DNA of 64,000 nt, taken from positions 4,107,001 to 4,171,000 of the forward strand of contig JAWUZG010000015.1 of the NCBI GenBank assembly GCA_036785705.1, given 5' to 3'. Shown piece by piece: positions 36,840 through 49,769 of the stretch; position 1 is the stretch's first letter, and every line of letters starts with the position of its first letter. Source of the stretch: Acanthornis magna (lineage: Eukaryota; Chordata; Aves; Passeriformes; Acanthizidae). The notes under the pieces are model-generated. The model was not told where the DNA came from and did no database searches. It was given only the letters and a program-made list of their open reading frames with translations. The position numbers were made by a program, and so were the translations under genes.

Positions 36840-37270
36840 GTAGCATGTCATTAACCATGCAATTAAGGCCTAGTGGTGTTAAATGATCGATACAACAGCA
36901 TCTCAGCCAGCCACCTCCAAAGATTTCTCTTAGTCCATCCGCTCTGCAGTTTGCATTTTATCTTCATAAAAAAAGAGCCCTGATTCTTGTACAGGAGACC
37001 CTACCATCTATTTTTTTCTTACTAAGAAAAATGTGGTTTCCTTATTTGGTTGTACTCCATTAGCAGCCTAGAGGACACATTCCCCAGTAAAATAACCCAA
37101 GTGTTGGTCTTACTCATTTCAATTCAATCATTCCAAAATGAATTCCAATTGCTCATCTAATTATATTTCCCTACTTTTATTGGTCTACTTGTGAGGAGTA
37201 GTTGCCTGCATTCTTTGGGCTATAAATTAAATAGATAAGGAGAGAGAGGAAGAGAATTAAAATTATGCAA
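36840..37270. promoter_or_regulatory. Candidate conserved non-coding element
   Basis: Homeodomain-like words (ATTAACC, CAATTAAGG at 36850-36870) are followed by ATGATCGATA (36884-36893), a ONECUT-like site. Further AT-rich DNA up to 37270 includes TATAAATTAAATAGATAAGG. CpG is nearly absent. The enhancer reading is inferred from motif clustering. Confidence 0.3.
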
Positions 37271-39049
37271 AATGTTTCGGTGTTAAAATGAGAAGTTATG
37301 CGTTTAAAAATCATTTCTGCAGTAAAGGTGTATCTGTGGTTACACAGACATCTTTTCCCACTTTACAGGGAGCTCCCAGTCTGTGCAGTTCTGTAGCTTC
37401 TCTTCCGTGCATGCAAAAAGCAGCTTCACATGAAACTGATAATTCTCTCCAGGGAAAGAGTAGCATTGCCTATAGCCAAAATATGTTTTATTGAAAACAA
37501 AATCTTCCTTGTCAGGTCACATCGCTCCTGCTGAACTTGAGGGATGCCAAACAATGGTGCCAGGTTTGCCACATGCTGATAATGACATCCATGCCTGGTG
37601 CACAGATAAAGCAGCCAGAGCACCCAGTCAACATCTTCCTCTGCAAACCAACATTTTCCCTCGGCTTTGTGCGATAAGAGGCATCGGTGCTGGTGGTTGA
37701 AAATCACTTGAGAGAATGAGGTGCTGCACTCGATAAGAGCAACCCTTCACGGGTCTGTGGGCTGCTGTGTGGTGGGGAAGAGGAAGTTCAGAACCTTAGG
37801 AAATGGTTTAGATACTTTTAAAATTGTTAAATGTAGCATCTATGCACTTCCTCTTTCCATAGTGCTGTGCTCAGGTCCCGGCTGAGGTTGGGACATCTCC
37901 CAGCACATCCCTGCCCGAGCCTGCAGACAGCTGGGTGAGGCAGACACACACCAGAGGAGCTTCTGAGCCTCATGTTTGAATGGAGGAAGTAAGGTAATGA
38001 AAAGGAAACCATCATCTGGCCCTGAACTCATTAGCTCGCAGCACGAAAACATATTCCAGTGAGTAGATGGTTTTGCAGCAACAGCCTGGGACAGGTGTGG
38101 TCTTTGGTGTCTCTGTGTCCATTTTCAGTGCCCACAGCTCCTCTGTATCTCTGCATCCATCACTTCATTCCTGTGTCACCCACACCCTGCTGTGCCCAGG
38201 CGACCCAGGGTGGCACTGGAACGGGGCTGCTCTGCCAGGACTGGAACAGGAGCTACAGAGCCTGAGCTTGACAAAATCATTGACTTCACTTTCTCCCTGC
38301 CTCATGCAGTTATCTACCTGCTGCAAACAATAGTGGAATCATGAGATCTAACAAAAGATCAAGATAGGTGACCTCAGGCGTCCGCAGGGCCTTGGACTCT
38401 CTAGTTCAGAATATATATATTTTTTTATTTACTTTTTTACCCAAGTCTAGGTTTACATATAATTAATCTCCCATCAGCTGGCACAGAGACAGTCCAAGTA
38501 AAAAGGCTTTACTGTCACTTGAATTCAAAGAATTAGCTTTACATAGGAAAAAAATATTTTTTTAATTCTAGTTTGCTCTGTTCAGGTCCACATTTTCAGC
38601 CCCTGGAGCTGAAACAGGTGAGTGACTCTCTCATCACAACTCATTGAGTAGAACTGGGCCCATCAGAAAGTCTTCTGCCTCTAGTGTTTTCCCTAGGAAA
38701 ACTGGATTGTCGCTCTGAGAGTTCTGGGGAGAAAGGAAACTATTGGATTAAAGTTGCACGAAGAATAGTCAACCAAGAGCCTAAGCTGCTATTCATTTTT
38801 CCTTTCATGCCTTTAACCTGAGGGCAATTAGGACCATAATGTGGGCGTTCCCTATCACAACAGACATCAAGATCTCAGATTAGATGTATTTTACAGCAGC
38901 CCTCACACCGATTGCTAAGAAAGGGAAGGCAGAGAAATTCTCCAGTGGTTCTGTCTCTGTGATCTAAATGGCATTTCCCAGAACCCTGTGCTGAGTATTT
39001 AGCCCAATGTTTTTGGAAGTCTTCTGGCAACTTTTAAATCTTTACAGGT
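37271..39049. other. Non-coding unique sequence
   Basis: No gene is supported. Unrecognised frames of 60-93 codons overlap on opposite strands at 37426-37707 and 37827-38333. AT-rich DNA lies at 38405-38475 and 38520-38570. Confidence 0.6.
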
Positions 39050-39490
39050 GCTATTATTGAGGTGTCAGTTGTCATGGAGAACAGGATAATATTTCACGAC
39101 ATCAAAATACCTCGTAATCATTTCAGAAGGCTGATGTTATTGCTGCTAGGCATAGTCGAACTCTTCTTCACATCACTGCAGATTGAGGCTTTCCCTCTGC
39201 TCCACGCAGCCCAGATATAATCCCTCCTGATTAGAGCCTTTTCTCTTTGATGCTCTCCTTTGTCATCCCCACACTGGGAAAATTGCTCTCTGTTGAATTA
39301 CATGCTCCGTGCCGTTTGCATAGTTGTCTTTTTTAACCTGGAAGCAAAGCTCTGTGTGCCTGAGCAGTGATAGGATTCTGACTTCTAGTAAATCTTTGAT
39401 TAATGAAGCTCAGGTAAACAGATTAGTCATTAACCTCTGCTTCTCATGATCAGATTACTTATTGATGTAGAGTGGTTGTGCTGCTCCCAT
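39050..39490. promoter_or_regulatory. Candidate conserved non-coding element
   Basis: Mostly CpG-poor DNA with isolated CpG words (TTTCACGACATC, CCTCGTAATCATT, CATAGTCGAAC) and homeodomain words (TTTGATTAATGAAG near 39394, AGTCATTAACC near 39425, TTATTGATG near 39460). The pattern resembles vertebrate developmental enhancers. Evidence is compositional only. Confidence 0.3.
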
Positions 39491-40379
39491 GCTGCCAAGG
39501 ATGGGAATCTTTCTTTCCCTTCAGACTTCAAGAATCTTCCCACCATCTAACAAGACCCCCCTTTTAGGATGGGGATATTAGAGAGCTGCGGCCTCTGCAG
39601 GGAGTCATCTATTCTGTACAGGATCTCACTGTAAACAGGGCACTTAAATGTGAGTATTAATTGGTGCTGCCCACTGGCAGAGTGTGCTATTCATATCTCT
39701 GGTTCTGTATTTCAGCTAGACAGCTGTCAGTGAGGGGAACTCAGCTGAGGCACAGAGGAAATGCGCAAAAAGTGAGGCAAGTTTTTTAAAAATGGTACAC
39801 CCTGAATCCATGGCTGTGTGGGACAATTGCTTAAACCTTTGACAAAGGCCAAATCTTTGATCAGGAAATCGTTCTATAATATCCATGTCTATAGACAAAC
39901 AAGACAAAGGCTGCTTTAAATCCATTCAAATCTGACTTAATTCTGGGCTCTTTATCTGCTGCCCAGGTCTCCCAGGATGGGCAAAAGCCCTATGAGCTGA
40001 GGGCAACAAGAGAACCAGGGATGAGAAATCTTCAGGTCTTTTCACGTGTAGTCATGCTACCAATGGCCTCTGTGAAAGGAATGATATTCTATTGTCAATT
40101 AAGGAGCGTTTCAGATTCAGACATTGAACAGAAAACTCCTGGGCACTCCTTTGTGACTATCACCTCTGTGCTGCCCATCCGGAAAGGGTTTGCACCCTCC
40201 CTGGCTTCCAGACTAACTCCACCAGTCTCCATGGGTGCAGAGAATCATCTACCAGAGGAATAGACCCCAAAAAGGGGTCTTATCTTAGATGACCTGCAAA
40301 TCTAAATGTGGGAAGGTTATGTAGGACTAATGAGCAGAAGTGACCTATGCCTACCTGCAGTCCGCAAAAGCAGAGAGGG
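39491..40379. other. Non-coding unique sequence
   Basis: An 80-codon plus-strand frame (40021-40263) and a 69-codon minus-strand frame (39716-39925) carry nothing I recognise. There are no repeats of note. Confidence 0.6.
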
Positions 40380-40900
40380 AATTCCAATTGCACACCAATC
40401 TAATTCATTGATCTCTGATACACTGGATTATATTTAAACCTGCAGATATTTACACTGCAGTCCGGAATGCAGAGAAGTACAATCAGAATAGATAGATAAA
40501 GCTTCATGTTTTCCAGCTGATCAACAGACTGGGCTTCATGTTTGCACTTTCAGTTTTGCATCTTGCAAACCCCACTCTTCACTCCCATTTCCAGTCCCGG
40601 GATCCCCCGTGCACACAGCTATTAGCAGATGGAAATCTAGCAACCTGATCTGTGGGCCCAGTTGGGTAATCAAACATTTAATTACTAACAATTATCCATT
40701 AATGCTTATAAATTAGGTTGCCAAACTACTTCTACAGCGTACAAATATTTGCATCTAGACTTGTCTGCAAAAATGGAAGATGCCTGTGAAAAGCTACACC
40801 ACAATGTCCAAGGCTGGCATTTTCATCCAGACTCTTCAGACTGATGCAGAAAATGCAAATATTTGCTGCATCAGAAAGGTATGAAAAATTAGGAAATTAG
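40380..40900. promoter_or_regulatory. Candidate enhancer with two palindromic octamer sites
   Basis: A homeodomain/SOX cluster (ATTTAATTACTAACAATTATC then CATTAATGC, about 40676-40705) is followed by a TTGCCAA NFI half-site (40718-40724). An exact POU octamer ATTTGCAT (40747-40754) and the opposite-orientation octamer ATGCAAAT (40853-40860) come next. Both octamers extend into palindromes sharing the 11-mer CAAATATTTGC, about 114 bp apart. SOX plus POU plus homeodomain clustering is known from neural and pluripotency enhancers. Activity here is inference; the motifs are directly visible. Confidence 0.45.
40841..40874. repeat. Hairpin with octamer palindrome in its loop
   Basis: CTGATGCAG (40841-40849) pairs exactly with CTGCATCAG (40866-40874). 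The 16-base loop holds AAAATGCAAATATTTG, whose last ten bases are palindromic. With C40866 the palindrome GCAAATATTTGC spans 40855-40866. DNA could extrude a cruciform, or the outer arms may simply be paired binding half-sites. Confidence 0.8.
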
Positions 40901-43900
40901 AAGCTGAAATTGAGGGAATCATGAAAATCGGGTCTTAAGTCAAATTCCAGGCTTGCTTGATTTCTCTCACATTAAGACTCTTCCTTTTCACCCTTCTCTC
41001 CTCTGGAGTTGATTAAACATTTGCCTTCACCCTAGGAACATATGCTGGTCCAGAGGGCTTATTTTATTCTGAATTACTTCCTAATATTAATCGTGATTTT
41101 TTTATGACTCCTCATGCATCTAGGAATGCTGTTTATTAAAATAAAGTCTAACAACATGATCTCAGGTAACACTTCAGAGATGAACGTGTGCTTTTCACTA
41201 CCACTCCTAACTAGGAGAGACTGTAACCCTCTCCAGTAAGAACACACTGCATTGCTATGCAGAAAATGTAAACCAATTCTATAAAAGGGTTCCAGTTCCC
41301 ATCCTGCTAAGTAAGTTTTGCCTTTTTATAATTGCCTGCTTTCTACTGTCTGTTTTATTAAAGCGATGTGGTTATGATCCTGTCCACGTGACCTCTCCCT
41401 TTGCTCACAAGGGAAATGTTGGAGTGGTATTGCAAGCGTTGGGACTTCAAGGCTACATTTAAATTAGTAAATTCAGACGTGTCTGGAAGCATTCCCAGGA
41501 CTAGAACAAAACTGTTTATACAGTCAACTGCTAAGCTGTTCTCTGGCATGAATTTGGCCCATCCCAGCTCCTTCTTTCGCTGAATGGATTGTGATCACAG
41601 CATGGCCAAGGAGCAGTGCACATGAAACCCACACTTTTTGAAAAGATAAATGAGTTTACTTGTATATATGCTGTCCACCTGTTGGCCTTGGTGCTCATTC
41701 CTGTGTGCGTTTTATTTACCTGGTGAGGTAAAACCAAAGCACCTCGAATTTAGTACCCAGGCACACAATATTCTTCGGAGAATCACACTGATTTGAGGCA
41801 AATGTTGCACATGGTAGGGTCCAAAATTAGCCTCTATCACTCACAGTAAAAGTTGATGCATGTGCAAAATTAGGCTCCCAGTCACAATCTGGATAAGTAC
41901 CAGTTGGATCTGAATGGTGCAAAAGCTGAGCATAATAAAGACAGGGTCCTCAGCTGAAAACTAATGTCTCTTGTTGCAGCATCAGGCTCAAATACTCTGC
42001 CAAGGAAATAGTGCCAGAGGAATTGCAGAAAGAAGAGGGTGTGACGGTTTAATGGGATTTTAGTAAAATATGATATATTTTTTTTAATTTGCCTGAGTGT
42101 TTTATTCTTTTTAAGTAACTCTGAAGGGATCATCTAATTCTATAGATAAGCCATGTATAGTCACCAGCCCAACATAAATTAATTGAAATCACTGCTGAAC
42201 ACAACACTTGCTTTCACTGAGAATACAAGAAGTTCTTCAAGGACTACCTACTTTCTATCTCTTTTTCTTCCTCCCCTGGGGTCTCTCTCCCTTCTTTTTC
42301 ATCTTTTTTTTTCTCTGCCTTGATGCCCAAGATGGTTCCATTAGTCTTGCAAATATTAATTCCCAATGCAAACAGAATGTGTCAGGTACAGGAAGATGTA
42401 AATGGAAAATTAATTGAAGAGCAACGTGTAGGCTTGTGCTATACGATGTCTTCAGCAGGAATACTCAAACAGAAACTGCCACTGACTTGCTGCCCCTGAA
42501 AAGCCCTTCCACACGTGGAGCACAAGGCTGGGCTGCTGGCACAGGAGGTGCATGTGAGTTTTTTGAGCAGTGCCTGATAATGAATTCCTCTCCTGGGGGG
42601 CTGCTGTTCCAGGATCGCTGCTGCACCGCAGGGCTGACTGCACAGCCAGGACAGAGCTGCTGCCCTTCCCTTGCTCAAGGCCTGACCCAAACATGGCCCC
42701 AGGAGAGCCATGGTGCAAGGTTTTGTCCTCCTCCTCCTCTTTCCAAGGCGATCTGTCCCGCAGGGAAGGTCAGGCTGCCTTCAGCTGCAAAGCTCCTGCT
42801 AACCCTCTCCAGTCAGGAGTGGTCAAAAATTATCACAGGCCACTGCTCAGAGCTGCGAGCAGGAGCTGGTTGTCATTTTTGGAGCTTCTTGCCAATCTCT
42901 GACAATGCAAACTAGACAAACTGATCAATGAATTTTAATGCTTTATCTGTTTCATAAATTGTCCTCAGATTATGATGCTGTTCAAACCACTTGCTGCAGA
43001 TGCTTTGTGAAAAAAGAAATTTCTTAACAGTTCATGACAATTATTTGTAATCTATGTTTTTTTTACTAGACCCTGTTGATGACATAGTGATTTTTTTTTG
43101 GCTCATTGATTAGAAGAGTTTTAGATTTCTGAATTATTATATTTGGAGGTCAGAATTCAGAATTTGATTTCAGTTAATAGGCTTTCAATCCAGAAGAGAT
43201 AATAGTTCACTCATCCATGTCCTTGAACAGCACAAGCCAGAGGTTTCAGGCAGCTCTTTCCCCCATACTTTGATGTATGAGTACATTTGACAAAGCTTTA
43301 TCTCCTAGAAAATTATTCAGTCTTTCTTTCAAGCCATATAGAATTCTCCTGCTTTCAATAAAAACCCCAGATGTTCCCATGACTTCCCCCTCATTAAAAT
43401 AATTTGCTACAGTATTCCTGGGAAACTAATAGAAGTAGTTGAGAATACAAGCAGAATTTGTAATGAATTTTCACACACTTTTTTAATATTTTCCTAGCAA
43501 AAGTTTCAAGCTTTGGGTTTTTGCTCCTCACTTTTATCCAGACTCATTATACCTGGTTTAGTGACATCAGCAGTGTAGACCCTGTCTCTGGCCAGTGGAG
43601 AAAATTAACCTCTCCCAGGTGGATTGCATTTTCCAGGGCTGGTCTCTCTACTGACTGCAATAGGAGGCCGGAAAAACCAGCAGACCTTAAGTACCTGAGC
43701 AAGATATTTAAATTTAGGTGGGAAATACCTTGGCTCTGCTTGCTCATCCTTAGGGCTGGCTCTTGAGAAGGAATGGGACACAATGCTGGAAACACCCAAG
43801 GAAATCTGTCATCCATCTCCAGTCATTCTTACTGGTCTTTTCTGGTATTACTGGGGTTTATTTTAAAGAATCCATCAGGCTCAGAATTGTTTCCACTCTT

Positions 43901-45455
43901 ACTGAAATTATAACTCTGTTTCTCAGCTTTATCATCAGCATCCTGAGTCTTTTTTTGCTCACCAGGGGAAAAGCAACAGGTCAGATCTTTAACATGCACA
44001 ATATTAACTTTCTAAATCCTACTTTCTCTCAGGATTTACTCGACTAGATAATTTCTATTTATTTTGGACACATTCTCATATCATGTCTACAGAGATTTGT
44101 GGGGAAAGCACAGACAATACAAAGGATTTTGCTTTTTACTCTTAACCACCCCCTGACCACCACCACCAACAGCCTTTCTGCCTCCTTTCACATTTCCATT
44201 TTCTCTCTTCCCCTGTTTCTCTGCACTCAGCATTCTGCAAGCAGTGCTCTACAGTCTTCCAGTAAATGTCTCATTTAAAGAGTGAGGAAGGCTGAATTAA
44301 ATAGGGCAGGGACTCTTGCTGGCCTGAGTTAATGGAGATGTCTTTTAGTGAGATGTCAGCTCGAGACAGTTCAGCTCTGCCAGCGTCGTGACAAACTTCA
44401 ACGTTTAACAGAGTATGAACAATGGTCCACTAGGAAGGTGTGTGATGGCCTTTGGATTGGGCTGTGGCTCATTCTTAGGTGTTTTCTCATAATTCAGGGC
44501 TGCAGTTTATAACTTCATATAAGTGAATGAGAACAGGAAGAAAACCAAGTCCTGGAACCAGGGGCAGCTCTCATTGGCCCAACCGTAGATCAGAAACCCC
44601 ATAAACTTGGTCCAGTCTTGTTAACAAATTATGCTCTATCCTGCAACCAGTGGAAAATATGGATGTGTCTACGTGATAGCTATAGAAGACATCCTGACAA
44701 GTCTGGAATGTGAAATTATTCTAATTGGTGTAGTGGAAGCCAGAATGTGGGACAGAGTTATCCAGGAGCTGGGAATTTCATGATCATAATGGTGGTCCTC
44801 TCCAGTCTTCAGAGAAAAAGCGTCTAGTGGGGATGATGTACAGGTAGTGATGCATTGCAATTAGAATGTTGGAGCTCTTAAAAATTAGCACTGCTCTTGA
44901 CACTTCCAAAATTGTGCCACCTTGTACTATGGAGCAATCATTAGGGTAATGAACAATTTCTCCTGGGTGGTATCTGCCACCACTTGACAGTTTCATAAAT
45001 GTGAACATTTCAGAAGTGACAAAACCTCCATCCTTGCCGGGGAAAAAAAAAAAAAGAAGGTTAATTAACCCCAAGCTTTCTTTTCTGAAGCACGCACTCC
45101 CAGAGCATCAGCACACACAGAGAGTTGTGCTGCTAATGCTTTTTTTGGTGCAGAAAACCATCTTGTGTTTTCACATATGCTTCCAACAAGAGAAGTTTCC
45201 TCATTTTGACAAAATGTGTTCCCTATATTTTTAGAGCTGGTTTAAAACTCCACTGCTGAGGAGAGGAGCCAGGGCAGTCCCACAGCTGCTCCCAGCGACA
45301 GAGCAAATGTCAGAAGTGCTGGAGCTAATGGGGAAGCCACAGTGCCCTTTGCTTCCCTGCCCCTGCCCTCCACTTCTCCCTTCCTCCCTGGGCCTGACCT
45401 CCCACCCCGGGAAACTGTCCCTGATTTGCAGATTGTTCTGCTCTTATCCTGCCCC
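40901..45455. other. Non-coding unique sequence
   Basis: Nothing here supports a gene. A pyrimidine-rich tract is at 42240-42320. Overlapping frames of 159 and 110 codons with opposing minus-strand frames at 42436-42915 are mutually contradictory and unrecognised. AT-rich DNA lies at 43010-43150, and a CCACCACCACCAAC run is near 44157-44171. Confidence 0.6.
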
Positions 45456-45489
45456 AAAACAAACAAACAAACAAACAAACAAACAAACA
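45456..45489. repeat. (AAAC)n microsatellite
   Basis: About eight tandem AAAC units, uninterrupted, after a C-rich segment. Confidence 0.95.
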
Positions 45490-46520
45490 GAGACTCAACC
45501 GTGCAGAGAAGATACCATCAATGTATAACCACGAGGATCAGAAAAAGCAGCGAGAGTGCAAACAGGGCCAAGAACATGTGTGCAGTGTGTTCAGGATGGA
45601 TTGCCCAACACTGAGGGAAGCAAAACACAAAAGTTACACTTCCGCCAGACAACATGAGTGGCTTGTCACCAAAAAAAACAGGTTTAAAGGCTACCCTTGC
45701 CTTCCCTCATGCACCCCTCCCTCTTCTCCTTATTGCTTTCCTCTTGTCCAGTAAATAGGTTGTAGTTAAATCTTCCTAAATAGGAAAGAAATACTACACT
45801 TACAAGTTTCTCAAAAAAAGCAAAGATATGTCAAATGAAAAATGAGGGTGGCTTTGCAGAGGAGGAGCACAGAGGTGGTCACAGTTCACATCCCACCATT
45901 CCAGGTGGAAGCACTGGCTCACACCTGGACCTGCTGGCTCACACTGCCCTGAGCTCAGGCAAGGCATTGCCCGGTATCTTCCTCATCACGTTTCATCAGG
46001 ACTAACCCACATCAACATCCATTATCGAATTCCTGAAAAGAGTGAGTTAATGGTTCACAAAAATCAATGAAAGATTGCTGCAATGGGAGAGCCATCCTGG
46101 AATGACAGAGTGGTTTTTTTCCTGCCAGCAATACTCTCACATTTACTGAGAGAGCAGAAGCTGCGATGTCTAATTCTGGCTTAAAGTCTCTCAAAGTCTG
46201 GTGTTCTCCACCTCCTCTGACCATGCAGTTTCTTTTCTGTCGTGGCTGGGGCTGATGGTGGTGTTAAAGCAAAGGGCCAGGACTGTCCCTGTGCCCCAGG
46301 CACATGCCACAGTGAGCACAGCAGGGTTCATGCTCCCGGGCTGAATTTCCTCGGTGCTACCACCCAGCAACAGCCTGTGATTGCTGCTGTGTTCTGGATG
46401 TTGAAACACACACAGCCTCTTAGAGCTTCCCCCCTTACATCGTCTGGCTTTTCACTCCTCCTCTTTTCCTGCCTGTTTATTTATTTATCGTTTACATAGT
46501 TCTTTAATTAATTAAATGGT
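45490..46520. other. Non-coding unique sequence
   Basis: Ordinary mixed DNA between two tetranucleotide microsatellites. Short overlapping frames only (up to 90 codons), none recognised. Confidence 0.6.
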
Positions 46521-46547
46521 TATTTATTTATTTATTTATTTATTTAT
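46521..46547. repeat. (TTTA)n microsatellite
   Basis: Between six and seven tandem TTTA units, preceded by TTAATTAATTAAATGG. Smaller TTTA runs occur just upstream at 46477-46490. Confidence 0.95.
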
Positions 46548-49500
46548 CAGTAATCTCACTAGAATACACAGTGAGCAGTACTCTTTAGAGCAAATAAAAA
46601 GTCTGCAGACATGGTTTATGTCCTCACTTCCCGTTTCAGACTACTTCAGGAGCCAATTTTTTAAGACTGTCAGAGCAGTGTCCCACAGGTGACCAAGGCT
46701 CAAAGCTCCCTGAGACAGTCACTCAGCTGTTCAGGAGTTGCAGTTAGGGAAAAGAACATTATGGATAAGAAAGCAGAATTAAGACCTAACATTTCTGCTT
46801 GAAACTTGACCAAGCAACTCAGAACCCCCTGACAAAGGCTCCTGCTGCACCTCCTCAGACTCAGCCACTTCTCCAGCCCAGCCCTTGGCTCCAGTGCACC
46901 CACGAGAGTTTCACTGGGGACAGCAATAGTGCAAACATCATGTCCTGTTAACAACACATATGCAAATACACACTTTTGGCTATATTGTTTTGTTGGGCTG
47001 CTTTTGCCATAGATCTAATCTCTTCACCTTTGGCACTGAAAACGTGTTTTAATTAACCCACTAGCAAAGCATTAGACTGGGACAGTCTGATAATTTTTAA
47101 CTTTATTTTCCTGAATGAAAACAATGCTGGCCAAATTTACTGTTCACTGTCACCTTAATTACCTGTCCTAGACAATCCCTTTCACACTCACTTGCAGTTT
47201 ATCACAGTATAACACAAAAACTCTTCCTCTAAAAAAAAACTTTAAATGCTTCTGAGATTCAAACTGTAGATTGCTTGTGCAGCTATAATCTTAAAAAACA
47301 TCTGCTACATTTGTGTGGTAAAGGAAGTCTCTTTAGAATACAGCCTTTGATTTCTATAAAAGACAAATCAGGCCACATGTTTTTGTTTTGAATGCTTCTC
47401 ATCACAAGAGGAAATTTTCTGCAGCTTGGAATTTTGAAGGCATGAAAAATGTATTTATTTTTTTAAACAAAGAGCACACATAAGAACATCAACAAAACTC
47501 CTCGGAAGCGTTAAAAACCACTCCTCTATCATCTTTAAAGAAACACTAACGACTGCCTGACCCACATTTTGATCTACCTTTCTGTCTTAAATTTATCTGG
47601 GTCATATCACATCCTTGATCCAAATGTATAACTCCCATTGACATCTCAGACCTTAGGAGGTTCACCCATCATTAGCTCTGAAGCTGCTAATAGCCCAGAC
47701 AAGCAGAAGATTAGGAGGTTTCCCAGGGCTTTTTTGATTTGTCTCTTGAAGTGAGTGTGTTTGATTGACAAACTGCCTTTGACACCGGTGTGCACTGAAG
47801 GTAGGAATCGATGGGACCTTGTGGCCGAGAGAGTCCAGAACAGATTTCTTTTGCCTGATTCTGAACTATCTTTTTTTCAAGAAACTATGAAAAAGAAAAG
47901 CTTCTGGCTCTTCACAGGGAACCCTTTGTTTTAGATTTTAAAACTGTTTTGTTGGTGCCCATTTTGTCCACCTACATCTCTCCTCTCTTCTTCTCAGGCA
48001 TACCGGAGATGCCTACACGGAACTTTTTCAAAACAGACCACACTTGTAGAGGATCATCTTCTACACTTATCAACCACCCAAATGTTTCATACTATCACTG
48101 TCTTCTCTGATTCTTTCCCCCAATGAGAAACTTTGAGCTAAAACAGCCTTTATGTCTCAAACCACTTCAAATCGAGGGTTGAACCCTGCCTAATGCAGGC
48201 TCTTAATCATCAGTGTGGAATCACATTGTTCCCCCCTCCCCTTTTTCAAGGCTAAAGGAGCCCCCAGGTCCCTGCTGCAGGCCCAGGGCAGAGGGGAGCA
48301 GCAGGGATGGGATGCAGGAGCACAGCTCAGCAGTCACATCAGTAGGTGTAGCATCCAGAGTGGTGCAGCTCTAAAACACAAGCTTCTCGGCAGAAGAATC
48401 AAATGCAGTCAATATCTCCCCTTCCACAAGCTTCTGATCACCAAGATTGTTTTTATTTTTGCATGCCAGGAATAGACTTTTTTGAAATTATTTGAAAGGC
48501 AAAAGTTACAGTTCTGCATAACTAAGACACTGATACAGAAAAACAATTATGAGTAAATTTTAAAAACTCTGATCACCAGCCCTATAGCAAATCCCTTACA
48601 GTTTTGGAGGCCTGTCAAGAAGTTATGGCTGAAGAGTGTCCTACTGATAGCAGCTGTGACCTGATGCACATCCTTTTAAGTGACAACTGCTGTCAGAGTG
48701 GGGAGACAAGTAATGAGGGCAGAAAGGCATTTCATTTGTAGCATCTTGGATAGCTCTCATATAATTTGTATTTTCATTCAGTGGAAATACTTCATTAGCT
48801 GTCAATTATTTTTGGTTTGTGGAGGATTTTTGTTCCGTTCATTCATTTTTCTGGTAGTCAGTCACTTATCCCATGTTTTAATGCCAAAGAGGTATCAAAA
48901 TTCATATTATTTATACCTTAGGTGCTGCTTAGAGCTCACTGAAGTCAATACAAAGGTGCCAGTTAGTTTAAGGTCCACCTGTTTGTGACTCTGTTTTTCC
49001 TGCTAAGCTTCTAACCAAGTTCAGCTCTAATGTTCTGTGAAATACAGGATCCTTCTTCAAGGCTAGTAGACTCTGTTTCATCTGAAGATTTACTACCAAA
49101 GGGAATAATCTTTCTTTAGCATGTGGAATGGAGAAAGTCCATGGAGATAAATTTGGAAGGGTGGGGAGGCTCTGTCATTGCTCATTCGTGGCTCTAACAG
49201 AGGTACCAGGCCTTAGGCAGAGTGAGCAATGGATCAGAGCTCTCCCTGAGCTCCCACTATCCAATTTCCCCCATAGAAATCCCTTACCCGGCCAAAAATC
49301 CAAGTTCCTCCACTCCATGTCCCCGTGCATTTGTAAGAGAGGGCACAGAGCAAAAGCACAGTGGAGTCTGCTCTAAATGATGGCAGATGTTTTTCCTCAA
49401 AGCAAAGGAACCTCTTGTGCAATTAGCAAGACAGAGCTTTAAAAAAAATTTTTTTTGCAGAAAATAACTGTGTATTTACATAGTTGTGAAATTACTTTTC

Positions 49501-49769
49501 TGATAGAGAATCAGATTTACAAAACGTTTGGTGCATTTTTTTTCTGTAATCATGTCTTCCCCTTGCTCTGAGATGCAGCATTCCTTGTAAACAAACTGTC
49601 TCCTCTCCTCGGGACCTTCATCTGTATCATGCACAGCAAAGAGCTCCTGGGCTAGGTGTCATTCAAGCATTTGTCCAAAGCCTGGAGGAATGCGTGGAAG
49701 AGCTCCCAGAGGATTCGGTGAGGTTTGGTTGGGCACTGAGCTCAGGGTGCAGTGAGTAACCAGCCTGCT
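46548..49769. other. Non-coding unique sequence
   Basis: No gene is supported. AT-rich unique DNA at 47040-47560 contains a TTTTAATTAACCC word near 47048 and few CpG. Open frames of 60-102 codons are scattered and not recognised. A short T/A run is at 49441-49457. Confidence 0.6.
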
